This document shows, piece by piece, positions 37,601-51,484 of a stretch of DNA of 64,000 nucleotides. A program made the translations under genes and the position numbers. The stretch is from Clavelina lepadiformis. Its lineage: Eukaryota > Chordata > Ascidiacea > Aplousobranchia > Clavelinidae. The notes beneath the pieces are model-generated. The model was not told where the DNA came from, made no database searches, and saw nothing but the letters and a program-made list of their open reading frames with translations. Each line of letters starts with the position of its first letter. Within the stretch, counting starts at the first letter, position 1. Where the stretch lies: the NCBI RefSeq assembly GCF_947623445.1, contig NC_135240.1:19406001-19470000 (forward strand), given 5' to 3'.

Positions 37601-39754
37601 ACATATGTTTTGACCTTTAGTCACCTTTACCGGGGGCATAATAGCGAACAAACATTGCATTTGCAGCAGCATCTTTTACACAAAAAGTACCGAACACCGA
37701 CAAAACACCGAACTACTTTTTAAAAATAGCATCGAATACCGGAACCTTCGGTACATTTTTTGCCAAGAAGCTACGCGAGCAAGCGAAGCAGCGAAATGGC
37801 AAATAAATATATTAATACATTGATTTATAATTCTAACAACTTCATCTTGATCGTGCTCTTTCCAATTTACAGGCTGCGCGAGGGAAGATGCGGTGTTTCC
37901 AGCTTTCGATTTCTCGTGCTCAAACGAGCGACATCAACCCATTGTTAATTGAGGACGTATTTACAGGTCGGCCTCGGATTAACCTAAAAAGAGAACAAAA
38001 GAATTTGGTCAGCCACAAAGACAAGAAAAACGATGAATTGACGTTTAATTGGTTCACGCAGCCAACTCATTATTTCACGTCATTAGCGTCGGATTGAGTT
38101 TTTAGTTTCGATTCTCGACTCTCTCTCTTGACATGTGTGACCTAGTTTATCCTCTGTTTGACTTAACACCGGCCATTATTCCAACACAAAGTTAATTGAC
38201 CTGAGAATGTCTGCACGATCAGTCTTTGTGCCAAGATGTTGCTGCCAGTGTGTGGGGTCGAAAACTGTCAGGAAATGAACGTCATTTGGAGATTCCACTT
38301 CCCACGAAACTGACCAGTATTTTATGATGAGTATTTTAGCCTTTTCAGTTTGGTGCAGAAACAATAGTAATAGAGCAGAGATGCAGTAAGATCTTGTAGC
38401 AATAAACGATTGAAAATGCTTTTATTTGTCATGCGCAGAAGAACATGACGGTGATGAAAGGTATTTTTAAAACAATTCTACATTTATGAATGACAAGTGA
38501 ACGTTTCAATTTCAAGTCAAGTCTCATTGTTGGTCAGTTGTGTTTTTGCTGCAGTAAAAGTGTAAAAGGTTTGTGACGTAATAAAAAGTGTAAATTTAAA
38601 TGATTTATTAAGCGCTGAATCATTAAATTTTAATATGCTTCCATTTACCGATTCATTGACGCATTGAGTTGTCTTCCATATTTTCCTTTTCTTAATCTGA
38701 TTGACCCAACTGTGGTTTTAACTGAAACAATTATACGAAGTAAATGAAAGTTAAAAGTTTATTATAATCTTATATTTTGCTCGAGGGAAACTCATTAGAA
38801 TGGAAGCGATTTATGACGTTTTTTCTTGCCGTTGTGCGTGACCAAATTGTTAATCTGACGCTGACCTGCTTATACGGACTCGATTGCTAATAAGCTTGTT
38901 CGCACCTTTGTTTTTTCACTGAAATAATCTGAGCACAAGCAGTGGAACTGTTGAGAAACATTACAGCTTGTTTCGTGCAATTTTTTGTTTCGGTTTCTCT
39001 GCTTCAAGAATTAATAAAAATTCAGGGATGGCTTGCAGTGGGAATCCTGTTGTTTCAGCTTTACCACCAAACTTGGTTTCGCACCGTCGTAACTTTGAAA
39101 GTTGACTGTTAAAGCTTAACTAACGCTCAGTTCGTCCAACTTATCCGGGCATACTATCAATATGTTTTGTAGCTAGATTTTAAGTTTGGGCGTAGCCAGA
39201 ATAAAGTGATATCAAAGATGGTGCTAGTTTAATCTTCCAATAAACAATATCGATTTGGTGTAAAAGAACAGACTGAGTGGTCTAACTTGTTCATTTTATG
39301 TCACTTTTGAACAGCAAATTTTTTATGCTGGCCCTGAATTTCTTCCGATCGCTTAGAAACTTAGACTGCTAAACTACTACTACTACTACTACTAAACTTA
39401 GACTTACTTAGAAAACACTTAGAAAGATGAAGTTGTTGGACTTATGAATCAATGCATTAATATATTTATTTACCATCTCATAGCACACCTGGTGAAGCAA
39501 GCTAATGCTTGTGTCGACTAAATAAACGTTGATGTAAATCAACTTTGCAATTTGACAAAATTGAGTTTATGGAAGCAATTTATGAAAAAAAATGTTTTAG
39601 TTAAGTTAAAGTTACATTAAAAATTTGTAAATAAAAAAAAATTACTTTTTTACAGACTTTATATACATTTCACATAATGAATAGTAAAAATCCATTAACT
39701 CTGTATGACTAGGGAAGAAAATTAATTATTGCAATTCGTTTATATGAAAGTGTA

Positions 39755-41574
39755 TTGCGAAAGAAAAGTATTTCCTCTGTCAACAAATTCTTTTATGAGT
39801 TCTTCACCAGCAAACATTTGCCCGAACCAGTTATAACAGATCTGGTAAAGGTCTTTATACTGGTCGTACATGGACGTATTGACATTCCAGATACGCCATG
39901 CTGTTGTTTAAAAGAATGTAAGACAAACAGAAACGGAAAAGACACCACGCAAGCATCGAGCTATTTAAAGATCTGTAAAAGGACAACCTGTAACATGAAA
40001 TTTCAGAAGTGGTCATAAGAAATATTGAGAACTTGCATCCATATTTTAATGCTCACATGGACTGGAAGAAAGTTTTCACCTTTGTCCATCATAGACGATT
40101 CGCCTATCACTTTCGGCTTTTTATACACACCAAGAGAATTGGTGTACAAATATGTTTTCGAAGGCTTTCTGGTTTCAAACAACATTTGGAAAGATAACAT
40201 TTGGTCGATACGAGTTAAGCGCCGTTCCGGCGAAAAAGAATATTTACCACCACGTCACTTCCGGTCATGGTATATATTTCCAAGACTAAAAAACATAATA
40301 AAGGAAAGAAGAGAGAGGTTAGATTTGGACTTAGAGCGGCACCATGCAAGCGCGTTGAGTACAGCACAAACTTTAAATATTCTGTTGGACACACTTTGTG
40401 GTTTTTCTCCCGAATATGCAAAATCACAGGATTCTCAAACTGGTAAATTAATTTTATATTTTCTGGCTTTAAAATATATTTGAAATGCGAACTTTATCTC
40501 TGATATTCCGAAAAAATCAAAATTATTTTTCAGCTAACTTTTCAACCACTGCCCCATCCATACATCTGGAAATGTGTTCGTGGGAGCCATGCAATTATTT
40601 TTTTTTTTTTAGTTTTACAACAATCTATTCTATAAGGTTTGGTTTTACGTACAGTTAACACCATTTCTATCAGGTAATTTTCATTTACAAATTTTTTAGG
40701 AAGTTTCTTTTTAGCATCTATATTCTAAAGTGCAAGTAGAAATAACACAATATAATGAAATGGTCAATATGTTAAAAATCAAGTTTATTTTTATTGCTTT
40801 CTTTGGTAACATTAATTTGATGACATTTTTTATAAACAGTTTCGATCATTTCTGTGATGTGATAGAAACAATTCTACAACGCTTATCTTTTCCCACTAAT
40901 GTTCTTCAACTTCTTATCAATGTATCTAACCCAAGGGAAATTTTCGAACGAAAAGATTTATTGCTTCAGCTATCTCGATTGAAAAAGATTTCTCTTGAGA
41001 TTTCGTACTGGTAGAAAGTAAAGTTTTCAATTTTCGAGGTAAGTATATACAACTTTCACGTTTTATATATTTTTACAATGAAAGTAGCCTATAAGTTGTA
41101 ATATCAATGCAGCCAAGTTCACATCACCCTGATCTATGTGGATGTATTTAGACCGCCATCCTATGGAATGATTTATTCTTCAAATGGCCGCACTTACAAT
41201 CCATCGAGCTGAGCGGGGTACAAATGAGTTTTGAACAAACTTAACGCTGACAGTTGCTCCGCAAACAATCTTGTTCGTTTCCCAAAGTCGTTGCTTTCAC
41301 TGGAATTAGCTGATGGAAGTGTCACAGCAGATTTCCTTGATTGGTTGTCCACTTGCTGCCAAGAAATCTGTCAATCAAACCCAACCAAAATATTTTTGAG
41401 AGAACTGACGCTTTCTTACGAAACTTGCCTTGCTAATGACTTGAACGTGTGGTAAGTTTCCTTTCCTTATTGGACAAATCGTTGATGAACTTGCACAAGG
41501 TCACCCTCAACCATTGCGGTCTAACTGACGACCAATCACGGCATTTGACCGATTTGGTCAAATCGAAAAAATAG
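39755..41574 (+). pseudogene. leucine-rich-repeat gene fragment, unit 3
   Basis: Copy of the LRR fragment at 22837-24654, with the shorter T-run (six T) so that the FDHFCDVIETI frame is open as in unit 1. The shared stops and shifts remain. Confidence 0.6.
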
Positions 41575-41667
41575 TGTAACCCACTTAGGTCGTTTATTAT
41601 CAACCAGCGTAAATGACTTGTAACAACATTTATTATTTGCATTGATGTAGCTTTGTTTGTTTTTTAG

Positions 41668-43046
41668 GAAATGTGTTAAAAGAGATAATTGAGCCTTCTG
41701 GGACAGTGATTCATTCCAAAGCTTTTACCCTTGGTGATAAGACTCTGGATGCATTTGAACTGTGGACTGCTGAGTATCAAGAGTCTGATGCAATATTAAT
41801 GGACAGTAAAAGTCTCCAGATCTCCAATCTATTTGTGCAAGAGAGCGATGTCAATTAGATATAGTTGGAGAACTTAATGGAAGTGGTCGAGTAATCCTAT
41901 CTGAAGAAGGTATTAACTTAGCACATGACCATATATGCATGCACGTTTTTGCACTGCTTGATTGATGATAACTTTCAGATCCGTTCCGTTCCCGGCAGTT
42001 TTGTGTCAGATAACGGGGATTCCTGTTGTTCGGGGTTCGTATTAACGAGGTCTCACTCTAGTTGATATTTTAGCGGTGTTTTCTTAATTGAGCCAATGAG
42101 TAAAAATTTTGACTTGTCTCCAAAAATAAGTTTAGCATGAAGTCAATCTTTCAGAAAATGCATGTTAGCTAAACAATACCCTAAAGTGGGCTGTGAGTTG
42201 CCCACCTCTGGTGTAAATAGGTTAATACATCAGAATTTGAAAACAGACCAATTGTGACCCAATTTTGTTTCAGTGATCACACTCGGCACTGGTTCTTCAA
42301 AGCAAAAATGTTTGTGGATGGAATAGAAAAGCCAAAATCGTTGTTTGAAATGGTTTCAGACACACTTGAAAACAGCAACAGGAACAACGTTATTGCTTTC
42401 AGTGATAATGGCAGTGCTATACGTGGAGAAAAAGTGGAAGATATAAATATTTTACATCCTGGACAGGCATCAGAAGCTTGTTTATTAACTAAACGTAAGT
42501 ATGCAAACATTTTCAAGTTATACAGATATTTTATGCTTAAATATTATTTTCATAAGTTTATGTTATTGATAAACAAGTCAAACAAATGCTGTCTACTGTA
42601 TAAACAGTTGTGTATATTTTGTGTGTACACTGAATTATTATGTTTTTCAGACATTTAACCTTAACTGCTGAAACTCATAATTTTCCCACTGGTGTAGCTC
42701 CTTTTCCTGGGCAGCTACAGGTACCGGGGGCAGACAGAGAGATCAACATGCTATTGGAAGGGGAGCCGCAATAGTGGCAGGAACAGCAGGATATTGTGTT
42801 GGTAACCTTAACCTTCCTTTTTATAAATTACCTTGGGAGGACAATGGAGAGTGGCCGCTCACTCAAAATTTAGCATCTGCTTCAAAAATCATCATTGATG
42901 CAAGCAAGCCTGCTAAACTGTGCAAATATGATGAAAGCAAAAGGCATCCAGTAGACCTTGACCTACATTTGGTACTGGGAAAGATGCCACAAAAAATGTA
43001 TCATCTAATTTCAATTAAACAGACATTAACAGAATGGAGGTACTAA
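41668..43046 (+). pseudogene. scrambled PFAS fragments, unit 3, with a 49-bp deletion
   Basis: As in the other units, but 49 bp are missing between two AAGCAA motifs near 42905. The deletion removes the out-of-frame fusion region and joins IIIDAS directly to KPAKLCKYDESK in one frame (42774-43046). The upstream frame break after PFPG is still present, so the whole remains a pseudogene. Confidence 0.85.
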
Positions 43047-46000
43047 GCATGTTCTACAGCTGATTAATATAACCTCTAATCATGGTTTGTAGTGTAAGGA
43101 CTTTTTTGTGTCGCTAATCTATCTATCTTTCATCCTGCAGTGCTATTAATTTCGATTGCCCTTCTTCGGAAGTTGTTCATAATTATAAACCAGAATGAAT
43201 TAACTCTCTCAAATGATACAGGGATGCTGTTGCTTCTTTGAAATATGAACATGATTGCAATTCAATGCCGACTGGAATTTGCTGGTGCATTGTCAAGTTC
43301 TTGTGTGTGTTGCCGTTGCTATTCTGCGTCTCGCTCCCAACTACTTCCAAGTACATCAGTACTAAAAATTGTGATTGATCGTTTTGTTGATTTTGACGTA
43401 TGACGTATTATTACATAACAAACCAAGCTTTGAAATTTAGTGTACTTGGTGACCAAAGTGGAAATTGCGTTTTGTGAGGCTTCTATTCGAAGGCGGCTTC
43501 TATTTTTATTACATGAAGTACCGGTAGTGTTGATTAGGTGACAATAAAATTCTGCGCTTACTTTTGACAAAAAGGTTTTATTTTATTACTATCCGATCAC
43601 TACTGCAATGTGACAACTGCTGTTTTTTGCATGTGCAAGCTCTCAATGACAGCCTTTATGTTACACTGAAACGATTTCATCCTTGTATTATGTGGCTTCT
43701 ATGCGAGGGCGGCTTCTATTGTTTAGTTTTAATCAAATCGTGCGGTTTCTATTTAAGAAAATACGGTACTGGAAATTGCTTCCTCCAAGAAAGACTTAAG
43801 ACAACTTTTCTGTAACAATCAATCACCACGGCTGTGTTGGCAACTGATGCACTCGACATAATGAGTGAACATAAAAATATTATTTCGCGCACTTGACCCA
43901 CCTTCACCTTTCATGGTTTGCTTTTAAACGTTCCTTGTGTCATTCAAACCTTGCTTTAGGTTTCACGAACTGGGCGTGAGGATTGTCCTTAAAACTAGTG
44001 ACGGAGCGAAAATCGACTTCGGCATCACAGCGGAACCAAATACATCACTGCAAGCAAGATGCAACCGGGAACTGAACTCGCCGCTTTCACGGCAAGGTTC
44101 GAGACCAAAGTGGAAATTGCAATCTTCTGCCTTCGCAGTAAGATTTGGGATATAACTGGGCGGACCAAGACAAAATCGTACCAACACAATAGATTTTGAA
44201 AATCTGGCTTGGCCAAACAGGTCTGTGGAGTGGTGACAGGAGTTCACTCTCTGCAAGACCTAACCATTGTCAAATGGCTTTCTCGGCACGATTTGGAGCG
44301 AGCCAATAACTTTGCCAACAAGGCTTAACTGAAAGAGGAACCAAGAGTCGATTGCCGCCGCGGCAGGATTTAAAACCGAGCAATGCAACAGCAGCGGAAC
44401 TGGAAAAAAACAGGAATTCTCGTCAAAAGAAAATACTGTTAACCTCGAACAAGGCAAACAGCCGTATAATGCACTCTGTAGGACGCAAACGAATTTGCAA
44501 GGGTTGTAAACATGTAAGAACCGCCCGCGGCTAGCGTGAGCAGTCTCTTTCAGGTGGTAAATACGATTTCAAACACTAAAGCACAAGTCCAACACAAAAC
44601 AACGATTGCAATCGGTGGCTACACCACAACCGGTAATGCGCCAACTGATATGAAGTCAGCGACAACGAAACGATGCTGAGCAATTAAGATTGTCACGATT
44701 GAACGAAAAGCGTTTCTCACGCGACGTCCTTAAAGGTGATTAGGCCACAGATTCATAACAACCTATTAAACAGCGGGTCTAGCTTATGGCTACAATTCTA
44801 CATTACATTGCAATTATAATGTTAAAAACAAACAACAGAATATTCAATAAATTTATAGCAGCTCTAACTGCACTAGCTTTGTGTTGTTCGCTTTAACGAT
44901 TATAATTAAGGACTTGCAGCTCATCTCTGTACAATCGCTGTAAGTTTAGTGACCTGACCTACTTCACTTGCTTCATCCAGCTTGTATTGATCGTGACGAA
45001 CAAAAGATCTTGTCGCAAGCAGCAGCTGTTTTTATCAATCATTGCAAACAACTGTCACGTGGACAAGGCCGCACACTTTCAAGATTTTCGCTTCAGTTAG
45101 CAGATTATGATAAACTCGGCATATATTGAACGTAAAATCTTGACAATCTGCTCTTATGAAGAAGTTTAATGCGACTTCAAACTCGAACTTAATGCGATTC
45201 GTTCAACTATTTCTGCATCACGCCCTTTAGAAAGAATTATTGTGACGTTTCTGCCGGCTGACTTTATGTCGAAGCAATCGTTCTAAAATTAACAAGACGT
45301 TGTATTGCTTAAAATAACTTTAAAGTAAATCAAACTTTGCACCACGACCGCGCTTCTTATGAAAAACAAACCTCATTTTATTTCCTCTGCTCTCTCACAC
45401 GTGCGAATGTCCTTTGACGTAAATGTTTGAATTGGAACCAAAATTGTGGGCGACCCAATCAAGACAATATTTAGAGCGAGAGTCGTGGCCACAAAACCAA
45501 AGCGATCGATGAATGGCGGCCACAGAACACAAAGAAAAGTTCGATAATTTCATAATAATAAAAATTAACGATTAAAAAACACATTTTAACTGTCGCTTAC
45601 CAGGTGAGGGAACGCCTGAAAGAAGCAAAATGGCGAAAATTCTAACCTTGGAGGGCGATTTTATTTTTTAAGAGTTTTCTGTTTCCATTGTCTTCCAAGT
45701 TGTGATTTTATGATTATGATTCTGTTACTTGGAAAAATGGCGGAAATCCTAATCTAGCTTGCAAAACCTTGTTTGCTCCGACTCTGCTCTAATCTAATCT
45801 AAATTTCTTTTTGTCAAAAATGCTGGTTCGTTTTTGCTGGTTCTTCAAGAATTTTCAGTCGGTCCCAGTACTCAGTACTTTCCACGTGATTATTTCAACA
45901 TTTTAACAAGTATTCATATGTTTTCAAAATACATGTTAATTAATCCTTAAAGCCAAATTTAGTATCCGTTGATCTTCATTAATATAGAAATGTCAAATAA

Positions 46001-48144
46001 AATTGCAAGCGATTAATGTTACATATGTTTTGACCTTTAGTCACCTTTACCGGGGGCATAATAGCGAACAAACATTGCATTTGCAGCAGCATCTTTTACA
46101 CAAAAAGTACCGAACACCGACAAAACACCGAACTACTTTTTAAAAATAGCATCGAATACCGGAACCTTCGGTACATTTTTTGCCAAGAAGCTACGCGAGC
46201 AAGCGAAGCAGCGAAATGGCAAATAAATATATTAATACATTGATTTATAATTCTAACAACTTCATCTTGATCGTGCTCTTCCCAATTTACAGGCTGCGCG
46301 AGGGAAGATGCGGTGTTTCCAGCTTTCGATTTCTCGTGCTCAAACGAGCGACATCAACCCATTGTTAATTGAGGACGTATTTACAGGTCGGCCTCGGATT
46401 AACCTAAAAAGAGAACAAAAGAATTTGGTCAGCCACAAAGACAAGAAAAACGATGAATTGACGTTTAATTGGTTCACGCAGCCAACTCATTATTTCACGT
46501 CATTAGCGTCGGATTGAGTTTTTAGTTTCGATTCTCGACTCTCTCTCTTGACATGTGTGACCTAGTTTATCCTCTGTTTGACTTAACACCGGCCATTATT
46601 CCAACACAAAGTTAATTGACCTGAGAATGTCTGCACGATCAGTCTTTGTGCCAAGATGTTGCTGCCAGTGTGTGGGGTCGAAAACTGTCAGGAAATGAAC
46701 GTCATTTGGAGATTCCACTTCCCACGAAACTGACCAGTATTTTATGATGAGTATTTTAGCCTTTTCAGTTTGGTGCAGAAACAATAGTAATAGAGCAGAG
46801 ATGCAGTAAGATCTTGTAGCAATAAACGATTGAAAATGCTTTTATTTGTCATGCGCAGAAGAACATGACGGTGATGAAAGGTATTTTTAAAACAATTCTA
46901 CATTTATGAATGACAAGTGAACGTTTCAATTTCAAATCAAGTCTCATTGTTGGTCAGTTGTGTTTTTGCTGCAGTAAAAGTGTAAAAGGTTTGTGACGTA
47001 ATAAAAAGTGTAAATTTAAATGATTTATTAAGCGCTGAATCATTAAATTTTAATATGCTTCCATTTACCGATTCATTGACGCATTGAGTTGTCTTCCATA
47101 TTTTCCTTTTCTTAATCTGATTGACCCAACTGTGGTTTTAACTGAAACAATTATACGAAGTAAATGAAAGTTAAAAGTTTATTATAATCTTATATTTTGC
47201 TCGAGGGAAACTCATTAGAATGGAAGCGATTTATGACGTTTTTTCTTGCCGTTGTGCGTGACCAAATTGTTAATCTGACGCTGACCTGCTTATACGGACT
47301 CGATTGCTAATAAGCTTGTTCGCACCTTTGTTTTTTCACTGAAATAATCTGAGCACAAGCAGTGGAACTGTTGAGAAACATTACAGCTTGTTTCGTGCAA
47401 TTTTTTGTTTCGGTTTCTCTGCTTCAAGAATTAATAAAAATTCAGGGATGGCTTGCAGTGGGAATCCTGTTGTTTCAGCTTTACCACCAAACTTGGTTTC
47501 GCACCGTCGTAACTTTGAAAGTTGACTGTTAAAGCTTAACTAACGCTCAGTTCGTCCAACTTATCCGGGCATACTGTCAATATGTTTTGTAGCTAGATTT
47601 TAAGTTTGGGCGTAGCCAGAATAAAGTGATATCAAAGATGGTGCTAGTTTAATCTTCCAATAAACAATATCGATTTGGTGTAAAAGAACAGACTGAGTGG
47701 TCTAACTTGTTCATTTTGTGTCACTTTTGAACAGCAAATTTTTTATGCTGGCCCTGAATTTCTTCCGATCGCTTAGAAACTTAGACTGCTAAACTACTAC
47801 TACTACTACTACTAAACTTAGACTTACTTAGAAAACACTTAGAAAGATGAAGTTGTTGGACTTATGAATCAATGCATTAATATATTTATTTACCATCTCA
47901 TAACACACCTGGTGAAGCAAGCTAATGCTTGTGTCGACTAAATAAACGTTGATGTAAATCAACTTTGCAATTTGACAAAATTGAGTTTATGGAAGCAATT
48001 TATGAAAAAAAATGTTTTAGTTAAGTTAAAGTTACATTAAAAATTTGTAAATAAAAAAAAATTACTTTTTTACAGACTTTATATACAAATCTGTATGACT
48101 AGGGAAGAAAATTAATTTTTGCAATTCGTTTATATGAAAGTGTA

Positions 48145-49963
48145 TTGCGAAAGAAAAGTATTTCCTCTGTCAACAAATTCTTTTATGAGTTCTTCACCAG
48201 CAAACATTTGCCCGAACCAGTTATAACAGATCTGGTAAAGGTCTTTATACTGGTCGTACATGGACGTATTGACATTCCAGATACGCCATGCTGTTGTTTA
48301 AAAGAATGTAAGACAAACAGAAACGGAAAAGACACCACGCAAGCATCGAGCTATTTAAAGATCTGTAAAAGGACAACCTGTAACATGAAATTTCAGAAGT
48401 GGTCATAAGAAATATTGAGAACTTGCATCCATATTTTAATGCTCACATGGACTGGAAGAAAGTTTTCACCTTTGTCCATCATAGAAGATTCGCCTATCAC
48501 TTTCGGCTTTTTATACACACCAAGAGAATTGGTGTACAAATATGTTTTCGAAGGCTTTCTGGTTTCAAACAACATTTGGAAAGATAACATTCGGTCGATG
48601 CGAGTTAAGCGCCGTTCCGGCGAAAAAGAATATTTACCACCACGTCACTTCCGGTCATGGTATATATTTCCAAGACTAAAAAACATAATAAAGGAAAGAA
48701 GAGAGAGGTTAGATTTGGACTTAGAGCGGCACCATGCAAGCGCGTTGAGTACAGCACAAACTTTAAATATTCTGTTGGACACACTTTGTGGTTTTTCTCC
48801 CGAATATGCAAAATCACAGGATTCTCAAACTGGTAAATTAATTTTATATTTTCTGGCTTTAAAATATATTTGAAATGCGAACTTTATCTCTGATATTCCG
48901 AAAAAATCAAAATTATTTTTCAGCTAACTTTTCAACCACTGCCCCATCCATACATCTGGAAATGTGTTCGTGGGAGCCATGCAATTATATTTTTTTTTTA
49001 GTTTTACAACAATCTATTCTATAAGGTTTGGTTTTACGTACAGTTAACGCCATTTCTATCAGGTAATTTTCATTTACCAATTTTTTAGGAAGTTTCTTTT
49101 TAGCATCTATATTCTAAAGTGCAAGTAGAAATAACACAATATAATGAAATGGTCAATATGTTAAAAATCAAGTTTATTTTTATTGCTTTCTTTGGTAACA
49201 TTAATTTGATGACATTTTTTATAAACAGTTTCGATCATTTCTGTGATGTGATAGAAACAATTCTACAACGCTTATCTTTTCCCACTAATGTTCTTCAACT
49301 TCTTATCAATGTATCTAACCCAAGGGAAATTTTCGAACGAAAAGATTTATTGCTTCAGCTATCTCGATTGAAAAAGATTTCTCTTGAGATTTCGTACTGG
49401 TAGAAAGTAAAGTTTTCAATTTTCGAGGTAAGTATATACAACTTTCACGTTTTATATATTTTTACAATGAAAGTAGCCTATAAGTTGTAATATCAATGCA
49501 GCCAAGTTCACATCACCCTGATCTATGTGGATGTATTTAGACCGCCATCCTATGGAATGATTTATTCTTCAAATGGCCGCACTTACAATCCATCGAGCTG
49601 AGCGGGGTACAAATGAGTTTTGAACAAACTTAACGCTGACAGTTGCTCCGCAAACAATCTTGTTCGTTTCCCAAAGTCGTTGCTTTCACTGGAATTAGCT
49701 GATGGAAGTGTCACAGCAGATTTCCTTGATTGGTTGTCCACTTGCTGCCAAGAAATCTGTCAATCAAACCCAACCAAAATATTTTTGAGAGAACTGACGC
49801 TTTCTTACGAAACTTGCCTTGCTAATGACTTGAACGTGTGGTAAGTTTCCTTTCCTTATTGGACAAATCGTTGATGAACTTGCACAAGGTCACCCTCAAC
49901 CATTGCGGTCTAACTGACGACCAATCACGGCATTTGACCGATTTGGTCAAATCGAAAAAATAG
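48145..49963 (+). pseudogene. leucine-rich-repeat gene fragment, unit 4
   Basis: Copy of the LRR fragment at 22837-24654 with the shared stops and frame breaks. It carries the IRSMRVKRR variant also found in unit 2. Confidence 0.6.
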
Positions 49964-50056
49964 TGTAACCCACTTAGGTCGTTTATTATCAACCAGCGTA
50001 AATGACTTGTAACAACATTTATTATTTGCATTGATGTAGCTTTGTTTGTTTTTTAG

Positions 50057-51484
50057 GAAATGTGTTAAAAGAGATAATTGAGCCTTCTGGGACAGTGATT
50101 CATTCCAAAGCTTTTACCCTTGGTGATAAGACTCTGGATGCATTTGAACTGTGGACTGCTGAGTATCAAGAGTCTGATGCAATATTAATGGACAGTAAAA
50201 GTCTCCAGATCTCCAATCTATTTGTGCAAGAGAGCGATGTCAATTAGATATAGTTGGAGAACTTAATGGAAGTGGTCGAGTAATCCTATCTGAAGAAGGT
50301 ATTAACTTAGCACATGACCATATATGCATGCACGTTTTTGCACTGCTTGATTGATGATAACTTTCAGATCCGTTCCGTTCCCGGCAGTTTTGTGTCAGAT
50401 AACGGGGATTCCTGTTGTTCGGGGTTCGTATTAACGAGGTCTCACTCTAGTTGATATTTTAGCGGTGTTTTCTTAATTGAGCCAATGAGTAAAAATTTTG
50501 ACTTGTCTCCAAAAATAAGTTTAGCATGAAGTCAATCTTTCAGAAAATGCATGTTAGCTAAACAATACCCTAAAGTGGGCTGTGAGTTGCCCACCTCTGG
50601 TGTAAATAGGTTAATACATCAGAATTTGAAAACAGACCAATTGTGACCCAATTTTGTTTCAGTGAACACAGTCGGCGCTGGTTCTTCAAAGCAAAAATGT
50701 TTGTGGATGGAATAGAAAAGCCAAAATCGTTGTTTGAAATGGTTTCAGACACACTTGAAAACAGCAACAGGAACAACGTTATTGCTTTCAGTGATAATGG
50801 CAGTGCTATACGTGGAGAAAAAGTGGAAGATATAAATATTTTACATCCTGGACAGGCATCAGAAGCTTGTTTATTAACTAAACGTAAGTATGCAAACATT
50901 TTCAAGTTATACAGATATTTTATGCTTAAATATTATTTTCATAAGTTTATGTTATTGATAAACAAGTCAAACAAATGCTGTCTACTGTATAAACAGTTGT
51001 GTATATTTTGTGTGTACACTGAATTATTATGTTTTTCAGACATTTAACCTTAACTGCTGAAACTCATAATTTTCCCACTGGTGTAGCTCCTTTTCCTGGG
51101 CAGCTACAGGTACCGGGGGCAGACAGAGAGATCAACATGCTATTGGAAGGGGAGCCGCAATAGTGGCAGGAACAGCAGGATATCGTGTTGGTAACCTTAA
51201 CCTTCCTTTTTATAAATTACCTTGGGAGGACAATGGAGAGTGGCCGCTCACTCAAAATTTAGCATCTGCTTCAAAAATCATCATTGATGCAAGCAATGGT
51301 GCCAGTGACAGCCAGTGCCAATGATGTTGATTGTGATGAAAGCAAGCCTGCTAAACTGTGCAAATATGATGAAAGCAAAAGGCATCCAGTAGACCTTGAC
51401 CTACATTTGGTACTGGGAAAGATGCCACAAAAAATGTATCATCTAATTTCAATTAAACAGACATTAACAGAATGGAGGTACTAA
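50057..51484 (+). pseudogene. scrambled PFAS fragments, unit 4
   Basis: Same arrangement and lesions as unit 2: GNVLKE exon from 50057, HSRRWFF exon 50663-50883 (EHSRRW, shared with unit 5), fusion to the CDESK exon ending at 51484. Confidence 0.85.

Larger units (their letters stand above)
29684..38130 (+). repeat. tandem array unit 2 (~8.45 kb)
   Basis: Same organisation as unit 1. It has a private 16-bp deletion near 31070 (GTCGACTAAAATCAAC). It shares with unit 4, against units 1 and 3, several bases such as CTTTCTGTTG at ~36459, TTATATCGAAG at ~36846 and TTATGTTTCTG at ~37296. Confidence 0.95.
38131..46550 (+). repeat. tandem array unit 3 (~8.42 kb)
   Basis: Same organisation. It shares with unit 5 the variants ATAGACGATTC (~40092) and TCGATACGAG (~40206). 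A private 49-bp deletion in the PFAS part near 42905 accounts for most of its shorter length. Confidence 0.95.
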
